A DNA stretch of 64,000 nucleotides from Zygnema cylindricum (GCA_037447655.1 JBBHKE010002627.1:62001-126000), one strand, 5' to 3'; shown: positions 9,890 to 23,143, numbered from the stretch's first letter. Translations and numbers: made by a program. Notes: a model not told the origin generated them from the letters alone.

Positions 9890-12800
9890 ATGGCAGACAG
9901 CCCCGCCTCCTTGCTCGAAATGGCGGACGGAGGATCTCCCTTTCCTCGAACCGCGTTATTCTTGAGTCCCGCCTTCAGTGATGCTGTTCTCGAAGCCACC
10001 GAGAATCTGCGCCACTCTCATATGCACACTTCGTTTTCTTTTTCAGCCCAATCCACCAGAGACGCTCCTCCTACTCCCTCTATGAACAGCAAAAGTGAGC
10101 GCCTGGGCCACTGCTCCTCCGCCGATTCTTCGCCGCAGAGAGGGAGACCTTCGGCCCGCAAAAAACTGACGAGAAGTGTTTCACTGGATTTGGAGGATGA
10201 CACTACTTTTGGTAGCGGGGCTGAGGGTCTCGTGCTAGACGTATCTCCTGCAGAGAGGGAGGGAGAGGAAGCGGGAGCAGGACGGATTTTTGGAGAAAGA
10301 GGTCATGAGAAGGAGTATGGAGGGGTTCTGGTTACTGGAAGGCGAGGACAGTCCCCGCGGGAGAATATATTTTGGGCGAAATATTGGCCTCTTGGCGGGA
10401 AGGGGAGTAGTAAGAAGAGTCATGAAGTCGTCGGAGAGAAGCCACAGGGATCGAAGGATGTCAATGGATCTTCGTGGCTCCGTCTGGGAATGCGACGAAG
10501 CTCGAAGCGTGGAGATGGGTTGAGTGTGGATGGTGGATTGCAAGGGCAATATAAATTGCACAAGACTCCCAGAGGACATTCTGGCGTGATGGGTGAGACT
10601 CTCTCTCTCTCTCTCACTCCCTCTCTCTCCTCTTTGTCTAAGCCTCTGTCATGTCTTGTTTAACTGACAGCAAAAACATGAAGTGACGATGTTTTTCAAT
10701 GCATTTAAAATGGCACATCAGGGGCTGTACTTCCTGGTCTGCAACATTTAGGAAAATTAGGCAAGGAAAGGCTGTTGGCATGCCAATTGCTCTAGGAACT
10801 TGATGGTCCATGACATCTCATCCAAAAACGGATGGTTAGACAAAACAAGTTTATCAATTTATAAAAAAAAACAAATGCATTTTTGTGAGACCACATTATG
10901 AATATTGCGATGGATTCTTGCCATTTGCGGAACATGCCATCAACAACGTATGTCACCAAAGTATCAAAACTATATTGTTTGATCTCAATTTCGGTCAACA
11001 TACAATGGACCCTTTGCAACTTTCTCCCAGAGAGGAAAGTAGTTTAGGGCGGTAGTATTTCGCCCGTAATAAATCAGAGGCCATTGATTTCGCTTTTTGT
11101 CAAGAAAGGCAAGAAATGGTTTTTTGTAATGCTATGCCAGTCAGCCATTTGTCAGAAGCATCACATATGAGTCAAGCGGACAGAAAAGACACACGAATGT
11201 TTAATCTGTATGAGATGTATTGTATATACCGTGAGCACACAATTTTAGACACAGCTTACCTTTAACACCGCCTGTGACTATAAAATGCCAGACACTGTCG
11301 CAACTAAACATGATTGACCTTTACGATGCAAACTATTTGCAGCAACTGGAATTCACTATCTCAATATAAAGCAAGGGATGTTGAGAATTCTGTCAATAAA
11401 AAGGTGCGTATTCAGAAAGCAACATGAATCTTAATTTGAAACGTGTCAAGAATCCTTTCTTAAACAATCCAAAGGTGAGATATGAAGCAATGCCATTGCA
11501 TGTTTGACAGATTCTTATTTGACTCTGTCTCTTCTTATTATCCTGTGGTTTCAGGGAGCCATGGCAGTGCAGTCACGACAGTCTCGATGGTTTCAAATGT
11601 TGGCAGTCTCAAGCTTCTCCCGGCCAACAAAGACATTGCAGTCAGACCGCAGTCTCGACCAGTCTCAGCCCCCTGCTCCAGACAGGCGAGTCCTCCTCGA
11701 TATCATCAACGGAGAAGCCAGGAACAGTGTAGAAACAGAGCTTCTCAGCCCACCCTGCCTGAGTCTCCCACCCTCTCTAAGCATTTTCAATTTCTTCAGG
11801 AACCTCTTCCATCCATGCAAGAAACAGTCTCATTGGAATTGCAGGAATGCGAGGGAAATATGGTCTCTGAAGAAAAATACGCGGTCGGAAGGTTAGAAAA
11901 TCAGGCAGGAGATGTGATGGACGCATCTGGAGGCATCCAGGAGGTGCCTGAGCTTCCACAGGACAACCTCACCTCAGAGAGTGATCAAGACTCTCCAGGA
12001 TTTCTTCAGGAAAGATACGGCCTAAGATTAGACCAGGAAGATAGCCCTGGAAAGATAGAGCAGCTAAACTCACAGAAAGTTCAAGCAGAGACGTGTACAA
12101 AACTCTCATCCCAGCAATCAAAAAATGCCAAAAATCACTTCATAGAAGTAGAGACAGTAGAGGCACTTGAGGATGAGGCCAGCGAATCCTCAGAGGAGGA
12201 AGAATGGGTACAGGAGGCGCCCTTGGTCTCTCGCCCGGTCCAGGGAACTCCAGTTCTGAGTGGAAATGTACAGCCTGGATTGGAGTTAACTGCAGAAGAA
12301 GCTAAGGAATCTGCTTCAGGGGGACTTGTATTTGGAATTCCGGTCCTAAACCAGCAAGTTACTGGAGAACCCGAACAGGCTCGTCCCATGCTTCTGCAAC
12401 ATGGAGCTTTGGTAGCTCTCGAATCGCAGGGAAAACGTCTTGCAGCAGTCAAAGTGGAAGGCAGGTAAGGAATTACGGTTTTTTATGTGTTTAGTTTTTT
12501 TTAAATGTTAATTTTTGCAGCAGTGAGATACTATTCGCTGTGAACATTCAGCCATGAAATGCCTGAAACGTGTAAGTGAGGGTTTTTGAGGTAAGGAATT
12601 ACCGATTTTATGTATTTTCAGGGTTTTTTTTAAATGTTATTTTGCAGCAGTGAGATATTGTTCGCTATGAACACTATGCAGCCATGTAATGAGTAAGAAG
12701 TGTAAGTGAGGGTTTTTGAGGTTTCTTTCTTTGTTTTCTTTTCCTCTCTTTTTTGTGGTTTTCTTTGCAAGCAGGTGGGTTCTTGGATGTCCAGCGGGAC

Positions 12801-14629
12801 CTTCCTGGGAGGCTACAGAGGAGACGCAGTTAGGAAGATGGCCGGCTGACTGCTTATTCATCCTACTGTGTGCTGGTGACGGAAAAGTCGGTTTCCGTTC
12901 TGTTGCAGCGGAAGGAAGGACTCTTCGACCCACGGCCACGGAGCCACCAGCCTTTTCCAGCTGGTAAGAAATAACCAAATAAGCTTCTCATGCCAAAAAA
13001 AATTCGGGAGAGTTCAGGGATCATAGCTTTTGTTTTTTTAGGACATTGAATATACACGGATAAATCGATTACAGTAGGAATAGGAGTGTAGAGGAAATAC
13101 ACCTAATAAAGCTAATGAATAAAATGGGCATCCCTGCAAAATACCAAGAAAAGTTTTGCAGGAGACGCCTAACCAGTTATGGGTTCTATGAAAATGAAAA
13201 CGAAGAATGCCTACACTAAATATTGCACCGGTCGCTGAAAAAATGGCAACTTTGGACAAAAGGAAAGGAAAGCTGTTGGGTCTTGTGTAGAGTATTTGCT
13301 TTTCCTTGATCTTATAAGTATTTATAAGTTTTCATTTTTGTGCATGTCTCAGTTTTATGCTTACTTAAAACACCTGCACAAATAAGAAAACAACATTCAA
13401 TTTGTTAAATAAAAAGTCTGTACTTCATAATGGAATTTGAATTACATAACGTAGATAAGTAGCATAAAATTCAATAATAAGTCAAATATAACATAATAAG
13501 AAATTGGAGGTGGTGTGACTTACGACAATTATTCAAATCTATCTCTCTTGTAACAAAATTGTAAATTGATTCTCCAAAATGTTTTATAGAAATCAATTTC
13601 ATACCTCGATATAGATAGGTTTATATTCGCTCTTGAGCAGCAGAATATATGTATCCAAAAATCACAAAAAGATAAAACTACCAATTTGGCCAAATTGTAA
13701 AGGATATATATATTTTTACAAAAGTGGTAGTTTTTTGTGATTTTTGGATACCTATGGTAGAGAAATTCTGAATGGATGTGCACCTGGGTTTTGAACCTTA
13801 TTCATGAGTGCTATCACTAGGGCCTTTACGCCGTATAATTGCAATTTTCATCAACTTTCATTACATTGATTAGTATGCTTGGTGAAGCTTAATTCTCAAG
13901 CTACATTTTTTATTCCTTCGTTTGAAAGCAATTTCCGAGTCTTAAATTGGCACATGTCCTTAGCATCCACAAGACCAAGATTGACAGAGTTCCAAAAATA
14001 CTTTTCATCTTCAGAGCTCGAGGCACTCTCTCATTCCTTCCGTTTTCATGCCGGAGTTCCTCAACTGTGGCTAAACAGTCTCATCAGGTTATAGAAATGT
14101 TCCTATTTCCGGGGCTGTTGGATCTGCAAAAAACCAACCTTTCTTTGAAAATTCACACCGTGTTCCTGAACTGTGTCTAACATTCTCTTTAGTAATTTTC
14201 AACCAACCCACCCGACCTCATCCCACCTCATTCCATCCCATTCCATCCCATCCCCACTCCATCCGACCCCATCTCCTCGCATCTCATCCTCCACCTTGTT
14301 CTCCCATTGCAGGGTTTTCCAAGAGGCAGAAATGTTTCTTGCGCTGCCTGCGACTCCGGGCAGTCCGGGTGGATGGCTGCCCGAGGAAGAAGCTCTTCTG
14401 GAAGGCCCCACCCTTCTTGTGTCTTCCCTGCACCCCCACCACCGCCTGAGGGTGCACGTCTGGGCCATGGTCACCAAGAGTCTGGCCGCGTGGCGCCAGC
14501 TGGAGGGCCGGGCAGTTGCCACACCCATACTCTGTCATCAGGTGCACTCTCCCTCTATGATCGTATGACCATATGGCCGTGTATAGCCGTGTGGAAGAAA
14601 ATTTCACATTAGATTCAGTCGTTGCTTGC

Positions 14630-14698
<69 letters not shown>

Positions 14699-17600
14699 TC
14701 TTCTGACTTCTGCTCCTTCCATTCTCCCTCATCCCTCCTTCCACCTGTTTTTTTCCTGTTCTGTTGTGATGAGCTTGTCCCAAGACAAGCATGTGCACTC
14801 CAAAATACAAGCAACCATGGTATCAACTGCCAACTGCACTTTCTCTTGGTATATCAATCCCCTATTTTCTGGTTTATTTATTCTCAGATTTTTTTTGATT
14901 TTCCGACTCTCTGATTTTCTGACTGTTCTGACCCTCTGTTTTTTCCATTTTTCCAATTTTCCAAGTTTACTTGTTTTCTGATTTTCTGACTCTAAGCTTT
15001 TCTTATTTTCTGTTTTTCCGACTCTCTGAGTTTCACTGACTCTCGCATTTTCTGATTTACCCGTGACAGGTCCAACAGCTCCGAGAGAAGCTCCAGATTT
15101 TGGAGGAGGAGCAAAAAAACGGCCGACTCGCTCATCAAGAAGCGGCTGTCATCGAAATGGAAGCTCAAGGTAATGTGCTTTTTTATCGGAAAAAAAACAT
15201 CCGTGGCTCTAACAAAAATGTCTTTGTTTATACATAGGAAGTAAAAAATGTTTTTACTGTGCATTCTGAAGGAGTTGTTTTGGTTATCCAGAAAGGAAAT
15301 CAGGCATTGGTTTTCTGTGCATTCTGAAGATGCTTATTTTGTTAATCCATAAATAATGTTTTTACTGTGCATACAAAAGACGCTGTTTTGTTTATAAAAA
15401 GACACAAACTATTTACTGTGCATTTTCAGATGCTTATTTTGTTTTTTTTTCCTTTTCCAAAGATGCTTGTGTTGTTTATCCATGAATAGTGCATTTTAAA
15501 GATACTGTTTTGTTTATTCCGAAAGGAAAACAAACATTGATTTCCTTTGCATTCTAAAATGCTTATTTTGTTAATATATCAATAATGGTCTTCCCGTGCA
15601 GTGGCGCATTTGAAGGGCCAAGTGGAGGCTCACGCTGCCTCCTCCAACTCTCTAGAAGATAAGAATGGAACTCATTTACCGCTCCAGTGGAGGCATCAGA
15701 GGGAGGAGAGGGAGAAAAGAGAAGAGGGGGAGGAGAGGGAGGAAAAAGGGGAGGGGGAGGAGAGGGAGAGAAAGGCCACAGGGCTGGAACATAGGCTTAC
15801 CACGGCTATGGATGAGGCAAAGGAGCTCGGCAAAAAGTTGCAATTGTTGGAGAAGGGTCGAAGCAATTCCAGAGGATGCAGGTGATGAGAGGTATCATGA
15901 AAGATGAATCCAGATAGAGATTTTTTGGATGGATCAGCGGATAGAGGGGGAAGGGAAGACGGGGACGGTTCATGGGAGGAAGGCGGACAGGATCAGGATC
16001 GGAGGGGAGGGGCGGGGAGAGGGGGGGCTGAGAAAGAGTGAGAGTGAGAGTGATTGTAGAAGTGAACGCCAGTGCGGAGACTTCCATAATGCTGGGAGAG
16101 TTTAAGTTTTGGATCAAGTGAATAGTTTTGGAAGTTAAAATTGTTTAAAATGAGGGCCTTTGGGGCGTCTTTGTTTTAAATATCCGTTATCAAAATCCTC
16201 CAAGAATAGGTGATCGGGTTGAATATAGATGTGAGGCTTTACGTTTATTGCTTTATGTTTGTGTAGTGGTCAAGGACGTTTTAAGTCAGTGTTGTGAAGA
16301 TAACGGTTTCGAATTGTGTTTATCATTTTGACTTCAACTGCCAAAATTTAGTTTTTTTCACAAACAACTATTGTAGTCACAACTAAAATCTGGTAATTGG
16401 CAAACAATGTATGGCATTTGTCAAACAAAGTATAGTATTTGCTTTAAAAAAGAAAAGTATTTCAAACAAAACTTGGTATTTGTCATGGAAAGAGAGGTTT
16501 TGTCAAAGAAAATACTGTTATTTTCAACAAAATCTGGTTTTTGTCAAACAAAAGCTGATATCTGTCAAAAAATGTGTCTCACCAAAGAAGCCATGGGCCT
16601 GAAAGTTCCTGAAATGCGATAAAATGCATCTGTTGGTTTTTCTTTTTTTTCCTTTTGCAGGAAAATGCAAACGATCCTGTAATTCATTTCATGACACAGA
16701 CCGAGGAGGAATTTTTTAACGAGTCTCATAATGAGCTATTAGCCTCCAAACTTGAAGCAGTTCTATTAAGAGATTCTCCTGAGAGTGTGCGTGAAAAAAT
16801 GAAAATTCCTGGGGGAAGGACATCAAAAGCCCAATTACTTAAGAGTGTCGCCTGTCATCTCCAAGGAAGTCTAAACCCGGAATTTGCCTCGAAATCAGAA
16901 GCAATTCATGGACTGGAAGATCATGTGGAGGAAAAAAATGGTCTCCAGAACGAGAGAAAGGAAAAGTCATATCCATGGAGGGTGGTAGCTTCACATTCCA
17001 CTGCAAGAGAAGGAGAACCAAAAAGTGAGGAACCGTCTTTCCATGTGAAAGACTCTCAGACGCTGAGGGTAAAACATCCCATCGAAAACTCTATCAGAAA
17101 ATCCATCAGAAATCCTAGTGAAAATCCCATTGAAAAACTTGACGAAAATTCGATGGAGAATTCTGTAGTGCCTTCAGGAAACGCAAGGGGAGGAGGGAGG
17201 AGTGTGAGTGGAATAACTGCTGGACTAACAGTGAGGACAGGGAAGGTTAACTTGATGGGAAATAGACATGAAAATGCAACAATGGGAAGTCATCGCACTT
17301 TGAAGGATCACCACCCTGTAGCTTCAGAATTGGCTGTTAACATCGTAGAAGCAAATGGGGCGAGAGAGGAGACAAATGGATTGAGAGGTATCTCCTCCCT
17401 CAGGAGACCGGGTTGGACTGCTGAGTCGAGAGGGGTTCGAGTGAGAGCGAGTAGGCAAGATGAGGGAAATGGAGTGGGAGGACAGGGCCAGCCATGGACA
17501 GGCTTGGAAGGAAAGCCCTCCTCTAGGTTACCTGGGATAGGTGGAAAACAATCTTTCCCTCAGGAAAGAAATGAGTCCACAGTCAGTCAAATAACTAAGC

Positions 17601-19320
17601 GATCCCCGATAAAGACTCTTGCAGAAACTTCTCAACCAGGATCGATGTTGCAAACTGTCTCTAAAGGAGCTCCAGGAGTTCGGTCGGTGAGAGTAGCTGC
17701 CACGTCATCACTTCCATATGAAGAAGGACGAGGAAGGACAGACAAGATCCCACTAACAGACAAGATCCCACAAAGGAAAGAGCAAGAAGGAGGAGAGAGG
17801 AATTCTATCCCAAAACGATCGGCGTCTCCTTCTATAGCCACAGCTGTCCCCTCGACAAAAAAGAAGGCTGTCGAGTCGGTACAACCTTCCATAAAAGGAA
17901 ATGTCAGTCCTAAAACCAAATCACATGGAAATAATGGAGGGGTACTGGGAGGCGAAACAGCTGGGGAGCAATCAGCCAATCACATCCAAGGACCATCCAC
18001 AGTTTCTACAGTGGCGAATCATGGGGAAAGTGGGAGAGAGACGTCGAAAACTCCTCCTCGACTTGCGAGTCGATCCACAGACCCGAGTATGTCTCTGAAA
18101 AGTCGAGTAACCGCCTTAAAAGAGCGAGTAAATGCTCTAAAAGGAGCCACAACCATGGCGTCTGAAACCGTTCGAGCTTCTGTTGCCCCAAAACGACGAC
18201 CTTTGGCCCCAATGTTATCGACAATGGAGCGGAAAGAGGAAAGTTCCACACTAAATAGAGTGGACCTTGCAACCAGGGGAAATGAAGAGAGTGTTTTGGA
18301 GAAGAAAGTTCAGGATCCCAAGGCACACACGATCCTGAGTTCAAGAGAAGGTTTAGGGGGAACTAGAGGGAAAACCGGTTTAGGATCCCGAGAACCAAGC
18401 CCACCTAATGCTATTATCAGATCTTACAGACAGACAAGAGAAAGCAGTGGATTTCAACAACCGGCTCGAAGTCCAAAAGCTGGTCCAGATAGGCGAACGA
18501 TTACAGGAGGAGGAGAAGGAGGGGGGGGAGAAGCCATGGCAGACGGAGACGGGACCAGGGGGAGAGGGAGAGCTGCGACTTTCGGATTTGAAGGAGTGAG
18601 ACAGGCCACTCAGAGGTCTCTAACTCCTCCACATAGGAGAATTTGGGAGACTTCTGAGCCCGGGAATGTCCCCTCGAGACCAAGTAATCCCCAGTTGCCT
18701 TCGTCAATACCGATTGAGACTTCCACACAAATGAAAAATTTAAAGGTTGGATCTGCGGCTTCGTTGAACTCATCTGGAGCTGTTAGAAGAGTAGGGCCGA
18801 GTGTCCGCGATTCGTCGACAAATATAGGGAATATTATGAAGGGTCCAAACAATGTAGGAAAAGAAAATAATGTAAAGAAGACTTCGATCACCATGACTGC
18901 ACATGCGAAAGGAAGTTATCTCAATAATGCAGGAGAGGGAAGGGAAACTGCACAAGGTAAGCATACTGTTTGAGCTCATAAAAATATTTTCATTGAAAAT
19001 ACTTTACTTTGAAGGGACTGAAAGCAGTTCTCATGCTCTATGATGAGTCTTTATATCTTGGCAAGAACAAAGAGAAGCAAAAACAATAATTAAATTTAAA
19101 AAACAAACCTTATCGACAAACAAAAAGAAAGAAAAGAAAATAAAAACCGATAAATGAACCAGCAAATCAATAGGCTGACATAAAAATCTGTATGTGGTTA
19201 TTCTTCTCTACAGACGAGGCTGTACCACAGGGGAACCTCCGGCTATTGCAGAGTCGTCGCATCACGGCCTCCCGTCCTCTCACAGGTGGACTCCGACAGC
19301 CATGGCAGGAAATCAAGTAG
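9890..19320 (+). CDS. Unrecognised large disordered/coiled-coil protein
   Basis: Start MADSPASL in a strong context (GCCGCCATGG). Exons: 9890-10592, 11555-12464, 12775-12963, 14313-14541, 15070-15169, 15602-15881, 16661-18956, 19214-19320. Junctions 1-6 and the last one are GT-AG and agree in phase. Between 15881 (phase 2) and 16661 (phase 0) they disagree, so a small exon is missing or the 3' end of exon 6 is wrong. The coding total is about 4.8 kb, roughly 1,600 aa. Seen: a Ser/Pro/Arg-rich N-terminus, an acidic Glu-rich stretch (ASESSEEEEW), a compact folded-looking part around exons 3-4 (WAMVTKSLAAWRQLEGRAV), coiled coil in exons 5-6 (VQQLREKLQILEEEQ), and a long basic, Ser/Thr-rich exon 7 with repeated ENSIRKSIRNPSENPIEKL-like motifs. 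No enzyme motif or membrane segment was seen. A cytoskeletal or scaffold role is possible but is a guess. Confidence 0.7.
12465..12720 (+). repeat. Intronic tandem duplication including the 5' splice site
   Basis: Two adjacent copies (12465-12590 and 12591-12720) both begin GTAAGGAATTAC and end GAGGGTTTTTGAG. The first copy starts exactly at the donor of exon 2 of the unrecognised gene, so the second copy carries a decoy donor in a TGAG/GTAAGG context. Confidence 0.85.
14633..14694. repeat. (CT)n microsatellite in intron
   Basis: About 30 uninterrupted CT units in the intron after exon 4 of the unrecognised gene. A shorter CT run at 10600-10633 follows the exon 1 donor. Confidence 0.95.
15240..15600 (+). 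repeat. Degenerate tandem repeats filling an intron
   Basis: About six degenerate units carrying the words TTTACTGTGCATTCTGAAG and ATGCTTATTTTGTT recur every 60-70 bases and fill most of the intron between exons 5 and 6. Neighbouring introns hold different degenerate arrays (14880-15060 with GATTTTCTGACTCT words; 16370-16580 with TTTGTCAAACAAA words). Confidence 0.65.
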
Positions 19321-20549
19321 CCGGGAAATTGAGTTAGACTGTTTTTCCGACAGACTGTTCATAAAGGTTGGGCTATTTGCTGGTTTGGGCGATAATCGCT
19401 GCTCCAATTACTGCGGTAATTTCTTACGTTTGTCTGTGGATAAAGGCTGTTTGAGCGTAGAGATTTAGAAAAATGGTATATGTTTAATGGTATAATTGAT
19501 TCGTTTGCTGTTTTTTGCTGTTCAGAGTTCTGTTTGACAGTGGGTGTTTTAGACTTGTCTTTATGACATTGGTCATAAATATGTGCAAAAGAGAAAGCGC
19601 TGTGGAGCAATGAGCAAATCTTAGGAATCTTTAGAGCATCACATTTTGTCCAGCCAAAGTAAACTTTGTTTTTGTGCTGTAACATCAACTTAATGTACGG
19701 CAGGTCTGAGATTAATAAGTAGCTCCGGTAGTATGTAGGAACGATCCGAAGATTGTTTTCCTTAGACCATTTTGCGTAGACTTGTAAGAATTTGTCATCA
19801 ACTTCAGCGCTATATGTGTAAATTATTTATCTTGGAACTCAATGCTTTCTGTTGTCTCATGCTTATATTACTTTTTTCATTTCCTCTCTATTTGGTACAT
19901 TGGTATGATTAAGAAATTGTAAGTGAAAAAAAAACCTATCACCATTTGACAAGCCTACAGCATCATTTGAACGAGTTTGGAAAAAAAGCACAGCAACTGA
20001 AAAACTCACTTGAAGATGATAAAGTATATGGCGCTCATCGGCTCTTCCATTTTCTGACCACTTAAACTAAAGCTGAGAAGTTTCACAACACGATGTTGGA
20101 GAATGAGATCCAGATTTCAGAATGACGAAAAAGAACAATGACAAAAACCTTTGTTTCAATGTTTTACAATTCGTTGAATGTTGAAAAACGAAGCTTGCAA
20201 ACCAGAAAATTATGAGCTGAAAAGAAGGAAACAAACATCACAAAATCCGGACAAGTTGTCATAACATTATAGTTTAGTGTGGAGTACCTTATTTTATAAA
20301 CGACACTGTACAATGTACATGTTCACTGTCACCGCTATCTTAATCACACAAACTACCAAAAATTTGCCCTTCTACAATTCAAAGCTATAATAGAGCTTAT
20401 CTGAAATTCTGAACTTGCTACAGCAGTGGGATGTGGACATATTCACACACCTATTTTGCGCCTTGTAAAAGAAAGGACCCAACTGTAAAAACTGCGCGAT
20501 GGTAAACCATCTGGTATCATAGAAACAAAATAAAGGGAATGAGCTCTAA
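19321..20549. other. Intergenic, no gene seen
   Basis: AT-rich convergent intergenic space between the 3' ends of the plus-strand large gene and the minus-strand cyclophilin gene. It should contain both 3' UTRs. No exon, RNA gene or clear repeat end was recognised. Confidence 0.5.
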
Positions 20550-22410
20550 CTACGCAAGTGGATTTGCATGAATGGTGACCCGATTCAACCGGATTTCTGC
20601 TAACGGACGATCTCCCGGTCCAGTTTGAGCCTGCAAGTACACCATGCGGGTAAGGAGTAAATAAATCAAGAGTACAGAAATTAGCGTGGGCTTTATATTA
20701 GCGAAATTAATTATAATTCAGTTCCGGATGACGTAGCTGTTTTTGAACAGTTTAAAGGATTTGCATTAAGGTTAAAACAAATAGTATTCCTGACGCTATT
20801 TTATGGTCAGAGGGGAAAAAAAAACGGGCACCTTATTAGTGTTAATAACGCTAATACCGATTCACGGTGTACCTCACATCAAGCGATGTCATCCTTCACA
20901 AATTGGCGATGCGAACGGCTCAGATTCTTGAAGAATGGACTTACTGTTGCAAATTCTCTACTCGGGTTTTTCAGGGATTTTTAAGGTTTTTAAAGGCTTT
21001 TTACAATTTCGGCAAGACAACATGCAACTTTGAACAAAAACAACACCGATTGAACTCCAAACAGCCGCTTCAAATGTCCCAAGACAGAGTTGAGATATGG
21101 CCGTAACAACAGAATATACAAAAGTATCACTGAACCTCAAAAAAAAAATATTGGATGTGTGTGCCAGGTACTACAAATTGTTGCAGCAAACTTTCACTTC
21201 AATCAATAATAATTAAAACAAAAAAGTAACTCCGACTAAACTCGATAATTTTTACATAGCCGGTAAATACAAGCAAATAAAAGCTCCATTAATCTATTCA
21301 CACAGACGTCATTTGAGTAAGAAATACAAGACAGACAAGATGGTGAAGATTCACACCTTCTCCATTAGGTCAAGCACTTCAAATCCATGAATGACACGCC
21401 CGAAAATGGTGAAAAGTCCATTAAGATGAGGCTGTTTTGCATATGTCATGAAGAACTGACTGCCATTGGTGTTGGGTCCACTATTGGCCATCGAGAGGAA
21501 GCCACGTGCACTGTGCTGCTCTCCCATTGGTCCCCACCGAACCCCCATGAGAAATCGTAACGAATCTCCACATTAACTCTACATAATTCTTTTTCCTATG
21601 CCTGAAAGAGACATATGGGCGAAAATAAAAGCCGCAAAGACAGAATGCTTTGTTTGTTTTGTTCCTTAAATAGTAAGAAATACAATCGCATTGAAATCAA
21701 TAGACGATCGAAAACTTAATACTCTATATCAGTTTGCATCCGTTTTAATGTGAAAGAACAGGTAAATTGCCTTCCGAGCGCAACAGAACCAAGTGAAAGC
21801 TTTGTCGACAGCAATAAAAAAAATACGGAGGGAGATGGGCATTTTACCTTCAAAGAGTCTCGAATTTCATCATTGAACTTGCGTCCCCAAATCGATGTTC
21901 CACCACGACCGGTTCCTGTGGGATCGCCTCCCTGAATCATGAAACCACGAATGTTTCTGTGGAAAATAGTCGAGTCATAGTATCCACTCGCACAGAGTGC
22001 AAGAAAATTCTGGAATAGGAAGCAGGCTCCACTGTCAGACAGGATTCAGAACTCCAGCTTGAATTTAGAAGGGTTTAGGGTTTTTAGAGTTTTTTTAAGG
22101 CAGCTAGGAATGGAGGAATCGAATTTCTTCGTGGACTCATCTAAGTGAAGGTATGAATCGAAATAGTGCCCAGAGAGATATTTTACACAGATCAAAAATG
22201 CCTAACTCTTCGAAGAATTTCAGACAAGATCAACAGTTTCTAGTACAAAGGGAGAAGCATCAGCTAAACACGACAGTTTCACTATTTGTTGCACTTCGTG
22301 TTTTGAAGGGTTTTCGGACACACCTCAGCAGCTTTGGGGACTTCGTCACAGAAAATTTCACACTTAATATCTCCGAGGTTTGTGTGCAAAGTTACTGACT
22401 GCAAGCCCAT
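20550..22410 (-). CDS. PPIL3: Cyclophilin, PPIL3 type
   Basis: Four exons in transcript order: 22410-22324, 22009-21848, 21515-21357, 20630-20550, all GT-AG in phase 0, total 162 aa. The family uses a conserved pocket to isomerise prolyl bonds, and PPIL3 is a spliceosome-associated single-domain member. Seen in order: [20 protein letters not shown], the catalytic [51 protein letters not shown], and the C-terminus [14 protein letters not shown]. Length matches the family (about 160 aa). The start is odd: usual members begin MSVTL, whereas here the frame begins MGLQSVTL, and the bases before SVTL (CTTGCAG) could instead be a 3' splice site for an upstream Met exon. The last intron ends within a MITE. 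Confidence 0.93.
20638..20871. mobile_element. TA-flanked MITE at an intron end of PPIL3
   Basis: The ends read TACACCATGC at 20638 and GATTCACGGTGTA at 20871, matching the termini of the TA-type MITE family seen at 42398-42606. The interior shares the words GATGACGTAGCTGTTTTTGAA and GGGCACC with copies near 22.5, 32.6 and 33.1 kb. The left end lies 5 bases from the AG acceptor of the last PPIL3 intron. Confidence 0.6.
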
Positions 22411-22456
22411 CCCAAACGCATCGCACCTCAGCCATATCTTGTGACCGCAAGAAGAA

Positions 22457-22665
22457 TACACCGTAAATCGTTTTCAAAGTAGAAAAACTACTAGCGTACG
22501 GTTTATATCAATGTCATTAACTCTAATTCAGGTAAGGGTGATGTGGCTGTTTTTAAACCATTTAAAGAATAAGCGTTAAGAAAAAAGCCAATTAGTACTA
22601 ATAATGCAATTTTGTGTTCATAGGGCAAAAAAAAACTGGCACCGAATTAAAGTTACGGGATAGTG
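22457..22665. mobile_element. TA-type MITE relative, right end lost
   Basis: The left end TACACCGTAAATCG matches the family terminus, and the interior is similar to the copies at 20638 and 33013 (words AACTCTAATTCAGG and CTGGCACCGAATTAA). No matching right terminus was found. Confidence 0.45.
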
Positions 22666-23143
22666 CTTCCCACACTCTCTTGTCCCTACAACCGAATCAT
22701 CGTTCTCAAAAGAAATCCTTCACAAATCTTATAAAAAAGGAATGTGAAATTTGGTATTGTTGTGAATAAATTAACAGTTTCTCGACTCCCAGGACATTTT
22801 CATTCTATTTGGCTTAAGCAGGGTAAGGTAACCAACCATGACAGAAATCGATAGCTCCCTAATGGAGAAAATGCTCTTTGGCTAAAGAAACGACAAAGAG
22901 ATCTGTCACAAACACAACAGACGTGTCACAATTAAAGTCCTCAAAGGGAACTCTTAAAAACCTCGCAAACTTCTTGATTTTCACTCAGCAATCCACATGC
23001 CTCCATGACTCCCTCTTGCACAATTAGCAACCAGTTCCATGCTCTCCCTTCAGCTCACTTTCGCAATTCCTAATGAAAGCTCTCTTGCAACTGCATACAT
23101 ATGGAAGCTCATTGCAATAATGAGTAATTGCTGTGCACCTTCC

